A stretch of 52,008 bases of DNA from Planctomycetota bacterium (lineage in GTDB: Bacteria; Planctomycetota; Planctomycetia; Gemmatales; Gemmataceae). The translations under genes were made by a program, and so were the position numbers. The stretch covers positions 1-52,008 of the forward strand of contig JACOUH010000068.1 of the NCBI GenBank assembly GCA_016177925.1, in the 5' to 3' direction. The notes below the pieces were generated by a model, which was given only the letters and a program-made list of their open reading frames with translations, was not told the origin of the DNA and ran no database searches. Each line of letters begins with the position of its first letter. The stretch's first letter is position 1. This document shows positions 8,430-17,211 of the stretch, piece after piece.

Positions 8430-9320
8430 ATGAAGGGAATCCTGCTGGCCGGCGGGAGCGGCTCCCGCCTCTACCCGCTGACCCGCTCCGTCAGCAAGCA
8501 ACTGTTGCCGGTCTACGACAAGCCGGTCATCTATTATCCGCTGTCCGTGCTGATGCTGGCGGGCATCCGCGACATCCTGATCATCAGCACGCCGCGCGAC
8601 GTGCCGCTGATCGAGGACCTGCTCGGCGACGGCGGACACCTCGGCCTGTCGCTCCGCTACCAGGTGCAGCCGCAGCCGGCCGGCATCGCCCAGGCGTTCC
8701 TGATCGGTGAGGAGTTCATCGGCCGCGACCCGGTCTGTCTCGTCCTGGGCGACAACATCTTCTACGGTCACGACCTGGTGCCGGTGCTGGTCGACTCGGC
8801 CCGGTTGAGCGATGGCGCCCGCGTGTTTGCCTACCACGTCCAGGACCCCGAGCGTTTCGGCGTCGTCGAGTTCGACCGGCGTTTCCGTGCGATTAGCCTC
8901 GAGGAGAAGCCGAAGCAGCCGCGTTCCAAGTGGGCGGTAACGGGTCTCTATTTCTACGACGGCAGTGTCGCCGAGGTCGCGCGGGGATTGACGCCGTCGC
9001 CGCGCGGAGAACTGGAAATCACCGACGTCAATCTCCATTACTTACGGAAGGGCAAGCTGACGGTGACGGCACTGGGACGGGGCGTCGCCTGGCTGGACGC
9101 GGGCACCTGCGACAGCCTGCTGGCTTCATCCCTCTTCGTGCAGACACTCGAGCAGCGGCAAGGACTGAAGATCGCCTGCATCGAGGAGGTTGCCTTCATC
9201 AAGGGCTTCATTTCCGCAAGGCAATTCGAGTGCCTCATCGATGCCTGCAGCAAGAGCGATTACGGCCGATACCTGCGGCGCGTGCTCGACGAGCACCAGG
9301 CCGCGGCAGGACAGGAGTAA
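8430..9320 (+). CDS. rfbA: Glucose-1-phosphate thymidylyltransferase
   Basis: Catalyses dTTP + glucose-1-phosphate to dTDP-glucose, the first step of dTDP-L-rhamnose synthesis in the cytoplasm. The protein has 296 residues, matching the usual 290-295. It begins with the nucleotidyltransferase signature [14 protein letters not shown], followed by [25 protein letters not shown] (metal-binding Asp), LEEKPKQP, and the late motif [11 protein letters not shown]. The ATG at 8430 is chosen because AAGGAGG lies ten bases upstream; the frame is open further upstream but without family similarity. rfbC follows after 26 bases. rfbB and rfbD, needed to complete the pathway, are not in this window. Confidence 0.95.
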   Translation: MKGILLAGGSGSRLYPLTRSVSKQLLPVYDKPVIYYPLSVLMLAGIRDILIISTPRDVPLIEDLLGDGGHLGLSLRYQVQPQPAGIAQAFLIGEEFIGRDPVCLVLGDNIFYGHDLVPVLVDSARLSDGARVFAYHVQDPERFGVVEFDRRFRAISLEEKPKQPRSKWAVTGLYFYDGSVAEVARGLTPSPRGELEITDVNLHYLRKGKLTVTALGRGVAWLDAGTCDSLLASSLFVQTLEQRQGLKIACIEEVAFIKGFISARQFECLIDACSKSDYGRYLRRVLDEHQAAAGQE

Positions 9321-9346
9321 CCAGGGAACACAGGGAGATCGTTTGC

Positions 9347-9904
9347 ATGCAGGTCCTTCGCCTCGAACTGCCGGGGCTGCTGCTGGTCAGCCCGACGGTC
9401 CACCGCGACGGCCGCGGCTTCTTCGTTGAGCGGTTCCATCTTGAGCGGTTCCGCGAGCACGGCGTCCCTACGCAGTTCGCCCAGGACAACCACTCGCGCT
9501 CGGCGCCGCGGGTGCTGCGTGGGCTGCACTACCAGTGGCGGCCGGCGCAGGGCAAGCTGGTCGGCGTGGTGCGCGGCCGCATCTGGGATGTCGTCGTCGA
9601 TCTGCGGCCCGACTCGCTGACGTTCGGCCGCAGCCTCGGGACAGAACTGAGCGACGCCACTGCCCAGCAGCTGTGGATTCCCGCCGGCTTCGCGCACGGT
9701 TTTTGCATCCTGGGTGACGAGGCCGCCGATGTGATCTACAAGGTCGACGTGCCGTACGCCCCCGGTGGCGAAGGGGGAATCCACTGGGCCGACCCAGACC
9801 TTGGCATCGACTGGCCCATCGCCGACCCGGTCGTCTCGGCGCGGGACCAGGCCCTCGGCCGCCTTGCCGACTACCGGGCGAGCCCGCCTGCGTGGGAATT
9901 CTGA
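9347..9904 (+). CDS. rfbC: dTDP-4-dehydrorhamnose 3,5-epimerase
   Basis: Epimerises C3 and C5 of dTDP-4-keto-6-deoxyglucose in dTDP-rhamnose synthesis. The 185-residue length matches the family (about 180-190). Conserved motifs are present in order: DGRGFFVERFH near the N-terminus, QDNHSRS, VLRGLHYQ with the catalytic His61, GKLVGVVRGRIWDVVVDLR, IPAGFAHGF, and DPDLGIDWP near the end. It is 26 bases after rfbA on the same strand and almost certainly co-transcribed. The start ATG at 9347 is preceded by AGGGAG. The pair suggests that rhamnose is used in surface polysaccharide or protein glycosylation. Confidence 0.95.
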   Translation: MQVLRLELPGLLLVSPTVHRDGRGFFVERFHLERFREHGVPTQFAQDNHSRSAPRVLRGLHYQWRPAQGKLVGVVRGRIWDVVVDLRPDSLTFGRSLGTELSDATAQQLWIPAGFAHGFCILGDEAADVIYKVDVPYAPGGEGGIHWADPDLGIDWPIADPVVSARDQALGRLADYRASPPAWEF

Positions 9905-10003
9905 AACAAGGTCCCGGTGCTGAAATACTTGGCCCTGGCCGCGCCTTTCCCTTTGAGCGGACGGCGAGCGCCGTCGGCAACAGCGTGTTGAAAGGAGACG
10001 GCC

Positions 10004-13000
10004 ATGCGGATTCTCGTGTTCATCCTCGCCCTGCTGGGTGGCGTCGGGTGCGGACTCCTTGGCTTGCTCGCGAAGTCCGCCGAGGCACAGTCGGGCGTAA
10101 GGCCGCTGATGGAGCTGGCGGAAAAGATTACGTCCGACAAGGAGTGGGAAGCAGAGGTCCGCAAGCAGGGCAAGGACCCGGACAAGGTAAGGGAGGCGAT
10201 CGCCAGATACCGCCAGCTGCTCCTGCTCTGCTACGTCTTGCTGGCGGCCTTTCCCCTGTCCGTTGGCGCCGGCCTGCTGGCCCTCAACCGTCGCGGCCTG
10301 CTGGCCGCACCGCTACTGCTGCTCGCTGCCGCGGTCCCGTTCTACCTGACGTGGCGAGTGGCCGCGCGTCAGGATGACATTCTGACCCCCATTCAGATTG
10401 TCACCGGCCTGGTCGCTTTGGCCGGCGTGCTGAGCTTCCTTGTCCGCCCCCGGCCGCGCGTGGAGGACCGGCCGGAGACCGAGGAAGAGAAAAACCTACC
10501 GGAGCCGCGCCCCCGACTGCGCGCGCGCAAGCCAGCGCGCCCCGTCATCACGGCCGTACCCGAGCCGCGCCCCGCGCCGTCTATCGTCAGCTACCCCTGT
10601 CCGAAGTGCCGCGTCACCCTCAAGGTGCCGGTGGAGCAGACACACAAGGCAATCCGCTGCCCCAAGTGCGGCACGACCGCTCCGGTGCCGGCGCAGCTAC
10701 TCGAGCAGACGGTCACGGCAAGCGCACCGCCCCCGGCCGCGGAGCCGGTCGTCGAGCCGGAAGACGAAGCTCCGAAGCCTCGCATGAAGGAGCAGCCCGT
10801 GAAGCGGAAGAACTCCCCGGCTGCGGTCGCCCTGGTCATCCTGCTGCTGCTCGGCGGCTCGACTGTGTTCAGCGTCCTGGCCGCCTTCGACGTCCTGCAA
10901 CTGAAAATCGACCGCCGCGACAGGGACCTTAGCGCCGAGCGCCGTCTCCCACTGGACCGGGGTGACGACCTCTTTGGGGGCCCGCGCGACCGCCCGCAGA
11001 CCGACGACCAGCAGCCCAATCAGCCGGACGACCCAGCCCCCGACCCGCGGGAGGAGGCCCGCCTCGCCACTGAACGGAACCGAAAGCTCAAGGAGTACCA
11101 GGAGCAAGAAACGAAGATCCTCGAAAGCCTGCCGGCTGTGTCCTCCGAGGGAGACAGCCTGGCCTTGTGCGTGCTCAAAGGGCACAAGGAAATCATCAAC
11201 TGCCTCGCCATCTCTCCCAACGGCGAAACCGTGGCCTCGGCGGACGACAAGGTCATCAAGCTCTCGGAAATTCGCACCGGCAAGGAGCTGCACACGCTGA
11301 CCGGCCACACCGGCCGCATCGCGGATATTGTCTTCTCGCCCGATGGCAAACTGGTCGTCTCCGCCTCCGAGGACAAGACGGTTCGGATGTGGGACCTCAA
11401 GAGTGGGCAGGGCAAGCATCTTTGCACCGGCCACAAGGGGCCGGTCATGTCCCTGGCCGTTGTCCCCCAGGGCAATCTCGTTCTGGCCGGCGGGTTCCGC
11501 GAAAACTTCGCTCACGGCGAACTCAAGGCATGGAACCTGCACACCGGCGCCTACTCGCGCGAGGTCGGACAACCACGATCAGGCGTAGAACACCTGGCCT
11601 ACTCTCCCAAGGGCCGTTACGTGGCTTACGCCGGCGACAAGAAGGTAGTGCTGTACAACGACGAGGCTCACCGGACACAGCGCATTCTCGAATGCGGCAG
11701 CGAGGTCCGGGCCCTGGCCTTCAGCCCTGACGGCAACACCTTGGCGGTGGCGGAAGGCAATATCTTCACCGGCGGCGTGCTGAAACTGTGGGAAGTCCGC
11801 ACGGGGAAGGTCCTCCGCGCTATTGAGGGAGATATGAAAGAGGTCAGGACTCTGGCGTTTAGCCCCGACGGCAAGTTGCTGGTCACCAACTCCTCCGGCA
11901 GCGGATTGAACGGCTCGTTCACGCTGTGGGACGTGACGACGGGCAAGGAACGACGGACGGTCAGCAAGGCCCACCTGGGGTCGGTCTGCTCCCTGGCCTT
12001 CTCGCCGGGCGGAACGTTCCTGGCGACGGCGGGCGACCGTATCGTCAAGCTGTGGGCGATGGACGAACTGCTCGACGACCGCCTCGCCCAGACCCTGGAG
12101 ACGCTCAAGAACTTCGCCGTCGTCGGACGCCTGGGGCGGGGTTTCCGCGTCACGCTTTTCGAGAGCGCCACGGACGAGAAGTTCGCCAACGTGAAGAATC
12201 TGCCCCGCCTGGTTGGTCTCGATCTGTCATCCACCAGGAACATCGCCGATACCGAGCTGGCTCATCTGGCGGAGCTGACCAGTCTGAAGGAACTGGACCT
12301 CGGCTTGTGCGCGAAGGTCAGCGATGCTGGCCTGGCGCACCTTAAGGACCTGAAGCGGTTGGCCGTGCTGAACCTTGAAAACCTTCAGAAAGTGACCGAT
12401 GCCGGGATGGCGCACCTGGCTGGCCTGACGGGCCTGAAAGTGCTGCGCCTCAACGGCACCAAGGTGACGCACGCCGGACTGGCTCACCTGAAGGGGATGA
12501 GCGCGCTGGAGGTGCTCGACCTGTCCGGTCTGGCCGTGACCGGGACGGGGCTTTCCCACCTGAAGGGGATGACGGCCCTGACCGAGCTGAACCTAGCCGA
12601 CACCCGCGCCGCCGATGCCGGCCTGGTGAATCTGCAAGGGATGGTCCGGATGCGGAAGCTCCGACTGGGCGGCAATGAGGAAGTGACTGCCTCCGGCCTG
12701 GCGAACCTCAAGGGCATGACGCGAATGGAGGAACTGGACCTCAGCTACGTGCGGGCGGCCGACGCCGCTCTGGTCCACCTCAACGACATGACCGGTCTGA
12801 AGAAGCTGAATTTTTCAGGGACCGACGTGACGGACGCCGGCTTCGCCCACCTGGCCGTTCTGTCGAACCTGACGGAGCTGGAGTTCGGCGGACTGGAGAA
12901 CTTCAAGGGCTCGGGGCTTCAGCACCTCAAGGCCCTGAAAGGGTTGCAAAAGCTGAACCTTCAGGCGACGGGCATCCTGGACGCCGGCCTGGTGGGCGTC

Positions 13001-13768
13001 AAGGACCTGACCCATCTGGAGGGCCTCGTGCTGCCAGCGGGAGTCACGGACGCCGGCTTCGTCCACCTGGCCGGGCTGACGAATCTGAAGGAACTGAGGC
13101 TCAACAACCTTTCGGGCTTGAAGGGCCCCGGGCTGGAGCACCTCAAGGGAATCAGGGGACTGAAGGAGCTGTTCCTGGGGAGCACGGGCGTAACGGACGC
13201 CGGCCTGACGGGCGTCAAGGATCTGACGCAGCTAGAGGTCCTCGAACTGCCCCCGGCAATCACCGACGCCGGGTTCGTCCACCTGGCGGGGCTGACGAAC
13301 CTGAAGGACCTTCCCCTCCGCTCCACGAGCGGCGAACTCAAGGGGCTGAAGGGCCCCGGACTGCAGCATCTCAAGCGGCTCAGCAAGCTGACTGCCCTTT
13401 ACCTGAACTCGTCTGGCGTGACCGACGACGGCGTGCAATACCTCAAGGGACTGTCTCAGCTACGCACACTGAAGCTGCCGCAGCACATCGGCGACGCCGG
13501 CGTGGCGCACCTCGCGGGGATGACCGACCTGAACACGCTCTACCTCGAGGAGACGAAGGTGACCGACGCGGGCGTGGCGCACCTGAAGGGGCTGACCAGC
13601 CTGGTGGAGCTCGACCTCTCCAAGACGAAGATCACCGACGCTGCCCTGGACCACTTGGCCGGGCTGAAGAAGCTCAGGCGGCTCAATCTGAGCAACACGC
13701 AAGTGACCAAGGAAGCGATCGACAAGCTGCAGAAGGCCCTGCCCGACCTGTTTGTGTCGCAGTCCTGA
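10004..13768 (+). CDS. Membrane protein with zinc ribbon, WD40 propeller and LRR domain
   Basis: A 1254-residue multidomain protein. The N-terminus has hydrophobic segments at about residues 3-25, 68-90, 95-118 and 130-147. A zinc ribbon follows at about residues 196-230 (YPCPKCRVTLKV, then IRCPKCG), of the MJ0042 type. Another membrane helix lies at about 271-296 (PAAVALVILLLLGGSTVFSV). After an Asp/Pro/Arg-rich linker comes a WD40 propeller at about 389-685 (LKGHKEIINCLAISPNGE, FSPDGK repeats). The C-terminal half, about 730-1252, consists of some twenty leucine-rich repeats with the pattern VTDAGLAHLKGLT-L-L-L. The chain ends with a classical LRR cap. It is probably a membrane-anchored scaffold with two binding platforms. 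Gemmata-type genomes carry many such chimeras; the ligand is unknown. Confidence 0.85.
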   Translation: MRILVFILALLGGVGCGLLGLLAKSAEAQSGVRPLMELAEKITSDKEWEAEVRKQGKDPDKVREAIARYRQLLLLCYVLLAAFPLSVGAGLLALNRRGLLAAPLLLLAAAVPFYLTWRVAARQDDILTPIQIVTGLVALAGVLSFLVRPRPRVEDRPETEEEKNLPEPRPRLRARKPARPVITAVPEPRPAPSIVSYPCPKCRVTLKVPVEQTHKAIRCPKCGTTAPVPAQLLEQTVTASAPPPAAEPVVEPEDEAPKPRMKEQPVKRKNSPAAVALVILLLLGGSTVFSVLAAFDVLQLKIDRRDRDLSAERRLPLDRGDDLFGGPRDRPQTDDQQPNQPDDPAPDPREEARLATERNRKLKEYQEQETKILESLPAVSSEGDSLALCVLKGHKEIINCLAISPNGETVASADDKVIKLSEIRTGKELHTLTGHTGRIADIVFSPDGKLVVSASEDKTVRMWDLKSGQGKHLCTGHKGPVMSLAVVPQGNLVLAGGFRENFAHGELKAWNLHTGAYSREVGQPRSGVEHLAYSPKGRYVAYAGDKKVVLYNDEAHRTQRILECGSEVRALAFSPDGNTLAVAEGNIFTGGVLKLWEVRTGKVLRAIEGDMKEVRTLAFSPDGKLLVTNSSGSGLNGSFTLWDVTTGKERRTVSKAHLGSVCSLAFSPGGTFLATAGDRIVKLWAMDELLDDRLAQTLETLKNFAVVGRLGRGFRVTLFESATDEKFANVKNLPRLVGLDLSSTRNIADTELAHLAELTSLKELDLGLCAKVSDAGLAHLKDLKRLAVLNLENLQKVTDAGMAHLAGLTGLKVLRLNGTKVTHAGLAHLKGMSALEVLDLSGLAVTGTGLSHLKGMTALTELNLADTRAADAGLVNLQGMVRMRKLRLGGNEEVTASGLANLKGMTRMEELDLSYVRAADAALVHLNDMTGLKKLNFSGTDVTDAGFAHLAVLSNLTELEFGGLENFKGSGLQHLKALKGLQKLNLQATGILDAGLVGVKDLTHLEGLVLPAGVTDAGFVHLAGLTNLKELRLNNLSGLKGPGLEHLKGIRGLKELFLGSTGVTDAGLTGVKDLTQLEVLELPPAITDAGFVHLAGLTNLKDLPLRSTSGELKGLKGPGLQHLKRLSKLTALYLNSSGVTDDGVQYLKGLSQLRTLKLPQHIGDAGVAHLAGMTDLNTLYLEETKVTDAGVAHLKGLTSLVELDLSKTKITDAALDHLAGLKKLRRLNLSNTQVTKEAIDKLQKALPDLFVSQS

Positions 13769-13794
13769 CCGGCTGTTTCAGCAACCCGGCGCAC

Positions 13795-13817
13795 GCCGGG
13801 CAGGTGACCTGCCCGGC
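13795..13817 (+). terminator. GC-rich hairpin after the LRR protein gene
   Basis: GCCGGGCAGGT and ACCTGCCCGGC form an 11-pair stem with a one-base centre, 27 bases after the stop codon. There is no T-run, so a role in termination or mRNA 3'-end protection is likely but unproven. Confidence 0.45.
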
Positions 13818-13977
13818 CAGGCCGGCTATGTAACTTGTTCGGGAAATTGTTGATCCGTGCGGCCGCGGCCGGACACTGTATAGAAGGGAAGAGACGTTGC
13901 GTCCGATGTGCGCAGTGAGGATACTGAGATGCTCACCGCCTCGAGCCCGCTGCGGTGCATCTCGTAAGGAGCCCTTC

Positions 13978-15579
13978 ATGAGCAGCCCCTTGCAGCGAGG
14001 GTCCGTCCTGTTCGCCATGTGCCTGATCTTCCTGGGCGCAGGGACAACGTCCCAGGCGGCCGGCCCGGCGAAGCAGACGACCGCGCTGAGCGAGTCGGAG
14101 CTGGCTGCCCGCATCGATCAGTTCATCGGCGCCCGCCTGAAGGAACGTAAGGTGCCGCCGGCGCCCGTGACCGACGACGCGGCCTTCATCCGTCGCGCTT
14201 ACCTCGACCTGGCGGGGCGCATCCCGAACATCCTCGAGGTTCGCGACTTCCTCGACGACGACCGCCCCGACAAACACCGCCTCTGGGTCGACCAGCTGCT
14301 GCGCGGACTCCGCAAGGGCGACCACGGCGACACCTACTCCGATCACTTCGCCGCCGTCTGGCGCGAACAGCTGTTGCCCAACGCCGACCCCGAGCAGGGC
14401 CAGTACCTCGTGTACAGCTTCGAGGGGTGGCTGCGAAAGCAGATGCGCGACAACGTCCCCTATGACCGGCTGGTCCGTGACCTCCTCACCGCGACCTACA
14501 CCGGCTACTCCGGCGGCGACGGGAATGGGAGCGCCTTCTACCAGGCCAATGAGAACAAGCCGGAAAACGTCGCCGCCGCAACCGCTCGCCTGTTCCTGGG
14601 CATCAAGCTCGAGTGCGCCCAGTGCCACAACGATCGCTCCGGCGGCAACTGGTCGCGCAACGAGTTCTGGCAGTTCGCTGCCTTCTTCACGGACCTGACT
14701 GGATCGCCATCGCTCTCGGACAAGGGCGAACCACAGATCACCATCCCCAATGTCAATCGCACGGTGACGGCTCACTTCCTCGGCGGGGGCAAGCCGGCGT
14801 TCGAGCCGGGCGTCAGTCCGCGCGTGACCCTGGCGAAGTGGTTGACCGCGGCGGAGAACCCGCACTTCGCCCGCGCCGCCGTCAACCGCGTCTGGGCGTA
14901 CCTGTTCGGCACCGGCCTGGTCGATCCGGTCGACGAGCGCGGCGAGCACAATCCGCCGAGCCATCCCGAATTACTCGATGAACTGGCCCAGCAGTTTGCG
15001 CTGAACAAGTTCGATCTCAAATACCTGCTGCGAGCGATCGTGCTCAGTCAGGCCTACCAGCGCAGCAGCGTGGCGACGCACGCTGGCCAGGATGACCCAC
15101 GGCTGTTCGCCCGGGCGTCGGTGCGCGGCCTATCGCCGGAGCAGATCTTCGATAGCCTCGCCGAGGCGACGGAGTACAAGACGAACGGGCCGGAGGTGCC
15201 GCCGCAGCAGTTCGGCGACGGCCGTCGCTCGCCCCGCCAGCAGTTCGTCGACCGCTTCACCAGCCACGACAAGCGCACCGAGACACAGACGACGATCTTG
15301 CAGGCGCTGCACCTGATGAATGGGCCGTTCATGGCGCGGGCGACCAGCCTGGAGCAGAACAAGACCCTGGCGACAATCGCCGACGCGGCTCGCATCGACA
15401 CGCCACGGCGGCTGGAGACACTCTATCTGGTAGCGCTGACGCGCAAGCCGACCGAGGCGGAAGTGAAGCGGCTGGTGCTGTACGTCGACAAGGGCGGGCC
15501 GTCGGGCAACCAACGCAAGGCGCTGGCCGATGTGTTCTGGGCGCTGCTCAACAGCAGCGAGTTCCTCCTCAACCACTGA
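13978..15579 (+). CDS. DUF1549 and DUF1553 domain protein
   Basis: A 533-residue secreted protein of a family greatly expanded in planctomycetes, named from its two domains. The signal peptide is at residues 1-28 (SVLFAMCLIFLGAGTTSQAA). DUF1549 covers about residues 40-250, with RRAYLDLAGRIPNILEVRDF. It contains the CAQCHN motif, a CxxCH-like sequence that could bind haem but is also conserved in members without haem. DUF1553 covers about 275-525, with NPHFARAAVNRVWAYLFG and PSHPELLDELAQQF. The ATG at 13978 has AAGGAG upstream and gives a proper signal peptide; the open frame extends back to 13897 without support. Family members usually sit next to DUF1501 genes, but here the nearest is 27 kb away. 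Biochemical function is unestablished. Confidence 0.88.
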   Translation: MSSPLQRGSVLFAMCLIFLGAGTTSQAAGPAKQTTALSESELAARIDQFIGARLKERKVPPAPVTDDAAFIRRAYLDLAGRIPNILEVRDFLDDDRPDKHRLWVDQLLRGLRKGDHGDTYSDHFAAVWREQLLPNADPEQGQYLVYSFEGWLRKQMRDNVPYDRLVRDLLTATYTGYSGGDGNGSAFYQANENKPENVAAATARLFLGIKLECAQCHNDRSGGNWSRNEFWQFAAFFTDLTGSPSLSDKGEPQITIPNVNRTVTAHFLGGGKPAFEPGVSPRVTLAKWLTAAENPHFARAAVNRVWAYLFGTGLVDPVDERGEHNPPSHPELLDELAQQFALNKFDLKYLLRAIVLSQAYQRSSVATHAGQDDPRLFARASVRGLSPEQIFDSLAEATEYKTNGPEVPPQQFGDGRRSPRQQFVDRFTSHDKRTETQTTILQALHLMNGPFMARATSLEQNKTLATIADAARIDTPRRLETLYLVALTRKPTEAEVKRLVLYVDKGGPSGNQRKALADVFWALLNSSEFLLNH

Positions 15580-15582
15580 GCC

Positions 15583-15687
15583 GGCGAGCGGGGGGTGTCA
15601 GCCCCCCGGTACAACAACCCGGCGAGCGGCGCGGCGTCAGCCCGCCGGTACTTCGACTTACCGGGGGGTTCACACCCCCCGCTCGCC
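15583..15687. repeat. Inverted repeat family A, copy 1 (with an extra half-unit)
   Basis: Left arm GGCGAGCGGGGGGTGT at 15583 pairs with a right arm ending CACCCCCCGCTCGCC at 15687. A second, diverged left half-unit (GGCGAGCGGCGCGGCGTCAG) lies between them at 15621. It sits between the convergent ends of the DUF1549/DUF1553 and TPR genes and could act as a bidirectional terminator. Confidence 0.9.
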
Positions 15688-15699
15688 GGGTCGCCGACC

Positions 15700-17004
15700 T
15701 TACTTCTCCTGCAACTTGTTGATCTTCTTCTCGACGTCGGCTTTGCGCTGCTCGTCGCGCTTGCTGAGCGGGGCACACTTGACGCCCTTCTTCCAGGCCT
15801 CGACCGCCTTGTCCTTTTCCCCCAGCGCGACGTAAACGTCGCCGAGGTGGTCGAAGATCTCGACGTGCTGCCCTTCCTCCTGCTTGATCGCCTCCAGCAG
15901 CGGGCCCAGCGCCTCCTTGTACTTCTTGCGCTTGTAGAGCACCCAGCCGAGACTGTCGAGGTAGGCGGCGTTGTCCTTGTCCTGCTCTTTCGTGATGTCG
16001 GGAATCTCCTTGCGACGCTTCTTGCGATCCTCGTCCAGGGCGCGGCGGATCAGCTTCTCGGCCTGCTCCAGGTTCATGTCGTTGTCCGCCCAGATGAAGC
16101 CGAGGTCGTTGTTGTACGTTGGGTTGTCCTTCTCCTTGTTCAGCAGCGTCTCGAGGTGTTTGGTCGCCTTGCCGATCTGTTTCAGGTCGACGTAGATGCC
16201 GCTGAGCCGATAGCGGATCTCGTCGGCGACCTCCTCCTTCTCCCCCCTCGGCAGGCGATTGTCCTTGGCGAGGAACTCGAGAAGGTCCTCCCAGGAGCGC
16301 GCCGACTCGTCATACTTGCCGGCCTCGCGCAACACCTGGCCTTTGAGGTAGCGGAAGTCGATGGGATCTCGGCGGCGGCCTCGTCCGCTGGCAGCTCGGT
16401 TGTCGGCCACCTTGATCAGGTTGTCGACCAGTTTCAGGGCCTCGTTGGTCTTGCCCATTTTGGAGAGAACCTGGACGGTTTGCCGCAGCGCCAGCATCTT
16501 TATCGAATCATTCTCGGCTAAGTCACGGAGTTCCTGGCAGACTTTCTCGGCCTCGGTGAACTTCTTGCCCTGGACCAGAATGTCGATTAGGCCGAGGTAG
16601 GCGCGGACGAGCTTCTGGCCACTACCAAGCTTGAGTGCCTGCTTGGCATGCTGGCGGTAGAAATACTCGCCGATCTCGGTTTCCTTCAGCTCATGGGCGG
16701 CCCGGGCGAGGATAAGGGTGGCGTTGACATTGAAGACGGAATCCTTGTCCTTCGCCTTGTCGCCGGCCAGGGCCATCTTGTGAGCGACCTTGAGCAGCGG
16801 GCGGGTGCCGTCCTTGTCATCGAGCAGGGCGACGATCTCGCCGACGATCGGGTCCTGGCCGGTGATCTCGTTCAGTTGCAGGGCTCGGTCGCGCAGACGC
16901 TGCTCGTCCTTGGCGTCCGGCGCGGCGCGGCCCGCCCCGGCCAGACAGGCCACCAGCACCACCAGCGCGGTTCCTTGCCGGTAGAGAGGCCGTCTCGCAC
17001 GCAT
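15700..17004 (-). CDS. Secreted tetratricopeptide-repeat protein
   Basis: A 434-residue protein with a signal peptide (MRARRPLYRQGTALVVLVAC, cleaved after about residue 28) and an alpha-helical TPR solenoid over most of its length. The best TPR units are near the C-terminus: YLDSLGWVLYKRKKYKEALG and IFDHLGDVYVALGEKDKAVE. The N-terminal half has weaker repeats (LVRAYLGLIDILVQGKKFTE). The start at 17004 is chosen because GGAG lies ten bases upstream and gives the signal peptide; the frame is open to 17109. It is probably a periplasmic adaptor for complex assembly. The 3' end faces repeat family A and the convergent DUF1549/DUF1553 gene. Confidence 0.82.
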   Translation of the reverse strand: MRARRPLYRQGTALVVLVACLAGAGRAAPDAKDEQRLRDRALQLNEITGQDPIVGEIVALLDDKDGTRPLLKVAHKMALAGDKAKDKDSVFNVNATLILARAAHELKETEIGEYFYRQHAKQALKLGSGQKLVRAYLGLIDILVQGKKFTEAEKVCQELRDLAENDSIKMLALRQTVQVLSKMGKTNEALKLVDNLIKVADNRAASGRGRRRDPIDFRYLKGQVLREAGKYDESARSWEDLLEFLAKDNRLPRGEKEEVADEIRYRLSGIYVDLKQIGKATKHLETLLNKEKDNPTYNNDLGFIWADNDMNLEQAEKLIRRALDEDRKKRRKEIPDITKEQDKDNAAYLDSLGWVLYKRKKYKEALGPLLEAIKQEEGQHVEIFDHLGDVYVALGEKDKAVEAWKKGVKCAPLSKRDEQRKADVEKKINKLQEK

Positions 17005-17139
17005 GGATCGATCTCCGCTCAGTGTCCTTCCGCCCCGCTTGGGGGTGGGATTCCGGTTGTCAGCGACTTCCCTCATGGTAGCCAAGAGCGCCGGTACACG
17101 CCACAGCAACCGGACAAGTTACATGCTGCGCGCGTTGTT

Positions 17140-17203
17140 GGCGAGCGGGGGGTGCGAACCCCCCGGTTCCACTTGACCGGGGGGTTCACACCCCCCGCTC
17201 GCC
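17140..17203. repeat. Inverted repeat family A, copy 2
   Basis: GGCGAGCGGGGGGTGCGAAC and its inverted partner ending CACCCCCCGCTCGCC form a long stem with a single mismatch. It lies just after the 3' end of the minus-strand surface-protein gene and 136 bases upstream of the TPR gene start. Confidence 0.9.
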
Positions 17204-17211
17204 ACAATCGG

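Noticed and set aside
12190-13760. Regular DNA repeats suggesting a CRISPR or satellite array
   Set aside because: The periodicity is that of leucine-rich repeats (about 72 bases, in frame, imperfect); there are no identical repeats with unique spacers.
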